DNA of 6,567 nt from JBDHTS01 sp039808845 (GTDB lineage: Bacteria; Pseudomonadota; Alphaproteobacteria; Micavibrionales; Micavibrionaceae): NCBI GenBank assembly GCA_039808845.1, contig JBDHTS010000106.1, forward strand, positions 1-6,567, read 5' to 3'. Of this stretch, positions 5,869 through 6,567 are shown piece by piece. The first letter of the stretch is position 1; every line of letters begins with the position of its first letter. The notes under the pieces are model-generated. The model was given only the letters and a program-made list of their open reading frames with translations, was not told where the DNA came from and searched no databases. The position numbers and the translations under genes are program-made.

Positions 5869-6567
5869 GTCAAACGCCTGCAGAAACGCGTTTCTGTACG
5901 CATCCTTCTCCATCAGTATTTCATGTTTCGCCTCGGGCAATTCAAGCAGGAGGCAGTTCGGCAGGGTCGGCGCGGCCTGGCGGATGGCGGCGTTGTCGAC
6001 CAGCGTTTCCCGTCCGGCGAGGGCGATCAGAATGGGACAATCGATCCTCTTCAGCCTGGCGGGATTGCGCGCGGCGCGGCAGGACCGGATGGCGGCATGA
6101 ACCCAGCCATAGGTCACGCCGCCGGCGCGTAGTTCCGGATCAGCGCGGAACCATGTGTCCATAAGCGCTGCCCTTTGAGGGTCGGAGGACAGCTTGCCTT
6201 CTTCCGCCTTCTCCTCGACCGGGCTCCATTTCCCGGCGGAGAGGGTATAGCTGGAGGATGCGAAGGCATTCAGCGCCGCGGACACGCCGATCTGCAGCGG
6301 CACGGGCATCCATTCGAGGGCCTTGATGCCCAGCAGCGGCGCGGTCAGCGCGGCGCGGATGAAAATCCCCGGATGATGCTGCAAATAGCGCAGGCCGATA
6401 TTCCCGCCCATCGAATGGGCCAGCATGATCAGGGGAATGGAACGACCATCCGCCCGCCGCGCCATCGGCTGGACACGGTCCGTGATAAAACGGTGCAGGT
6501 CGGCGACATCGTGGTCGAAGCCGTAAGAATGCCGCTTCTCCCGGTCCTCCGTGAAATAGCGGGCGGA
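5863..6567 (-). CDS. pldB: PldB-like lysophospholipase / alpha-beta hydrolase, 5' end outside window
   Basis: The gene is read on the minus strand and is open to the right edge, so the true start lies beyond 6567; 234 residues are visible. An ATG at 6463-6465 is internal, because coding similarity continues upstream (FDHDVADLHRFI). The nucleophile elbow is AHSMGG with Ser codon 6412-6414. The acid is probably the Asp of GRETLVDN and the base the His of AKHEILMEKD. The ADPELRAGGVTYGWV and HEILMEKDAYR segments resemble E. coli lysophospholipase L2 (PldB) closely, more so than generic hydrolases. PldB-type enzymes release fatty acid from lysophospholipids or monoacylglycerols. The C-terminus, ending QAFDS, is a few residues shorter than E. 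coli PldB as I recall it. GC is high, like recN and ligA. It is convergent with the M32 gene, 21 bases between stops. Substrate is inferred from family. Confidence 0.85.
   Translation of the reverse strand, partial: SARYFTEDREKRHSYGFDHDVADLHRFITDRVQPMARRADGRSIPLIMLAHSMGGNIGLRYLQHHPGIFIRAALTAPLLGIKALEWMPVPLQIGVSAALNAFASSSYTLSAGKWSPVEEKAEEGKLSSDPQRAALMDTWFRADPELRAGGVTYGWVHAAIRSCRAARNPARLKRIDCPILIALAGRETLVDNAAIRQAAPTLPNCLLLELPEAKHEILMEKDAYRNAFLQAFDS

Noticed and set aside
6463..6465. ATG as start of the minus-strand hydrolase
   Set aside because: The frame stays open to the window edge, and PldB-like residues continue upstream of it.
1..6567. CRISPR array, tRNA, rRNA or insertion sequence
   Set aside because: No regularly spaced direct repeats, cloverleaf, ribosomal RNA segment or transposase was found by eye.

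Overview
The window looks like chromosomal DNA from an alphaproteobacterium. The RecN and LigA proteins read like alphaproteobacterial versions (for example the LigA segment REGWGEKSARKLFDAIEARR), and both genes are GC-rich with G/C-biased third codon positions. The genus cannot be named from the sequence alone.

Layout, left to right. (1) The 3' part of recN, a DNA-repair SMC-like ATPase, enters from the left edge and ends at 970. (2) A short AT-rich gap with two small hairpins and a consensus-like promoter leads to a small orphan gene (1143-1751). It encodes about 200 residues and ends in a C-x2-C-x5-C-x4-C cluster. (3) A gap of about 260 bases holds a hairpin that may terminate the orphan gene and a sigma70-like promoter for ligA. 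(4) ligA, the NAD-dependent DNA ligase, is complete (2013-4151) with all expected domains. It carries a 69-bp nested palindromic repeat inserted in frame within its helix-hairpin-helix domain. (5) A promoter overlapping the end of ligA precedes a gene of clearly lower GC for a divergent M32 (carboxypeptidase Taq-type) metallopeptidase (4210-5841). (6) A convergent, 5'-truncated gene for a PldB-like lysophospholipase/alpha-beta hydrolase enters from the right edge on the minus strand and ends at 5863. The two convergent stops flank or lie in an 8-bp inverted repeat.

recN and ligA both serve DNA maintenance, and they are commonly close neighbours in alphaproteobacteria. Here they are separated by the orphan gene and its own promoter. 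The orphan and the M32 gene are lower in GC than the rest, so the window is a compositional mosaic of conserved repair genes and more loosely attached genes.

The most notable feature is the repeat in ligA. It is two almost identical inverted 27-bp arms, each itself a hairpin, totalling exactly 23 codons. It reads through an essential enzyme as LDPGFRRDD...VTPAKAGIQ, in the manner of the protein-coding palindromic elements known from Rickettsia. No CRISPR array, tRNA, rRNA, transposase or complete insertion sequence was seen.
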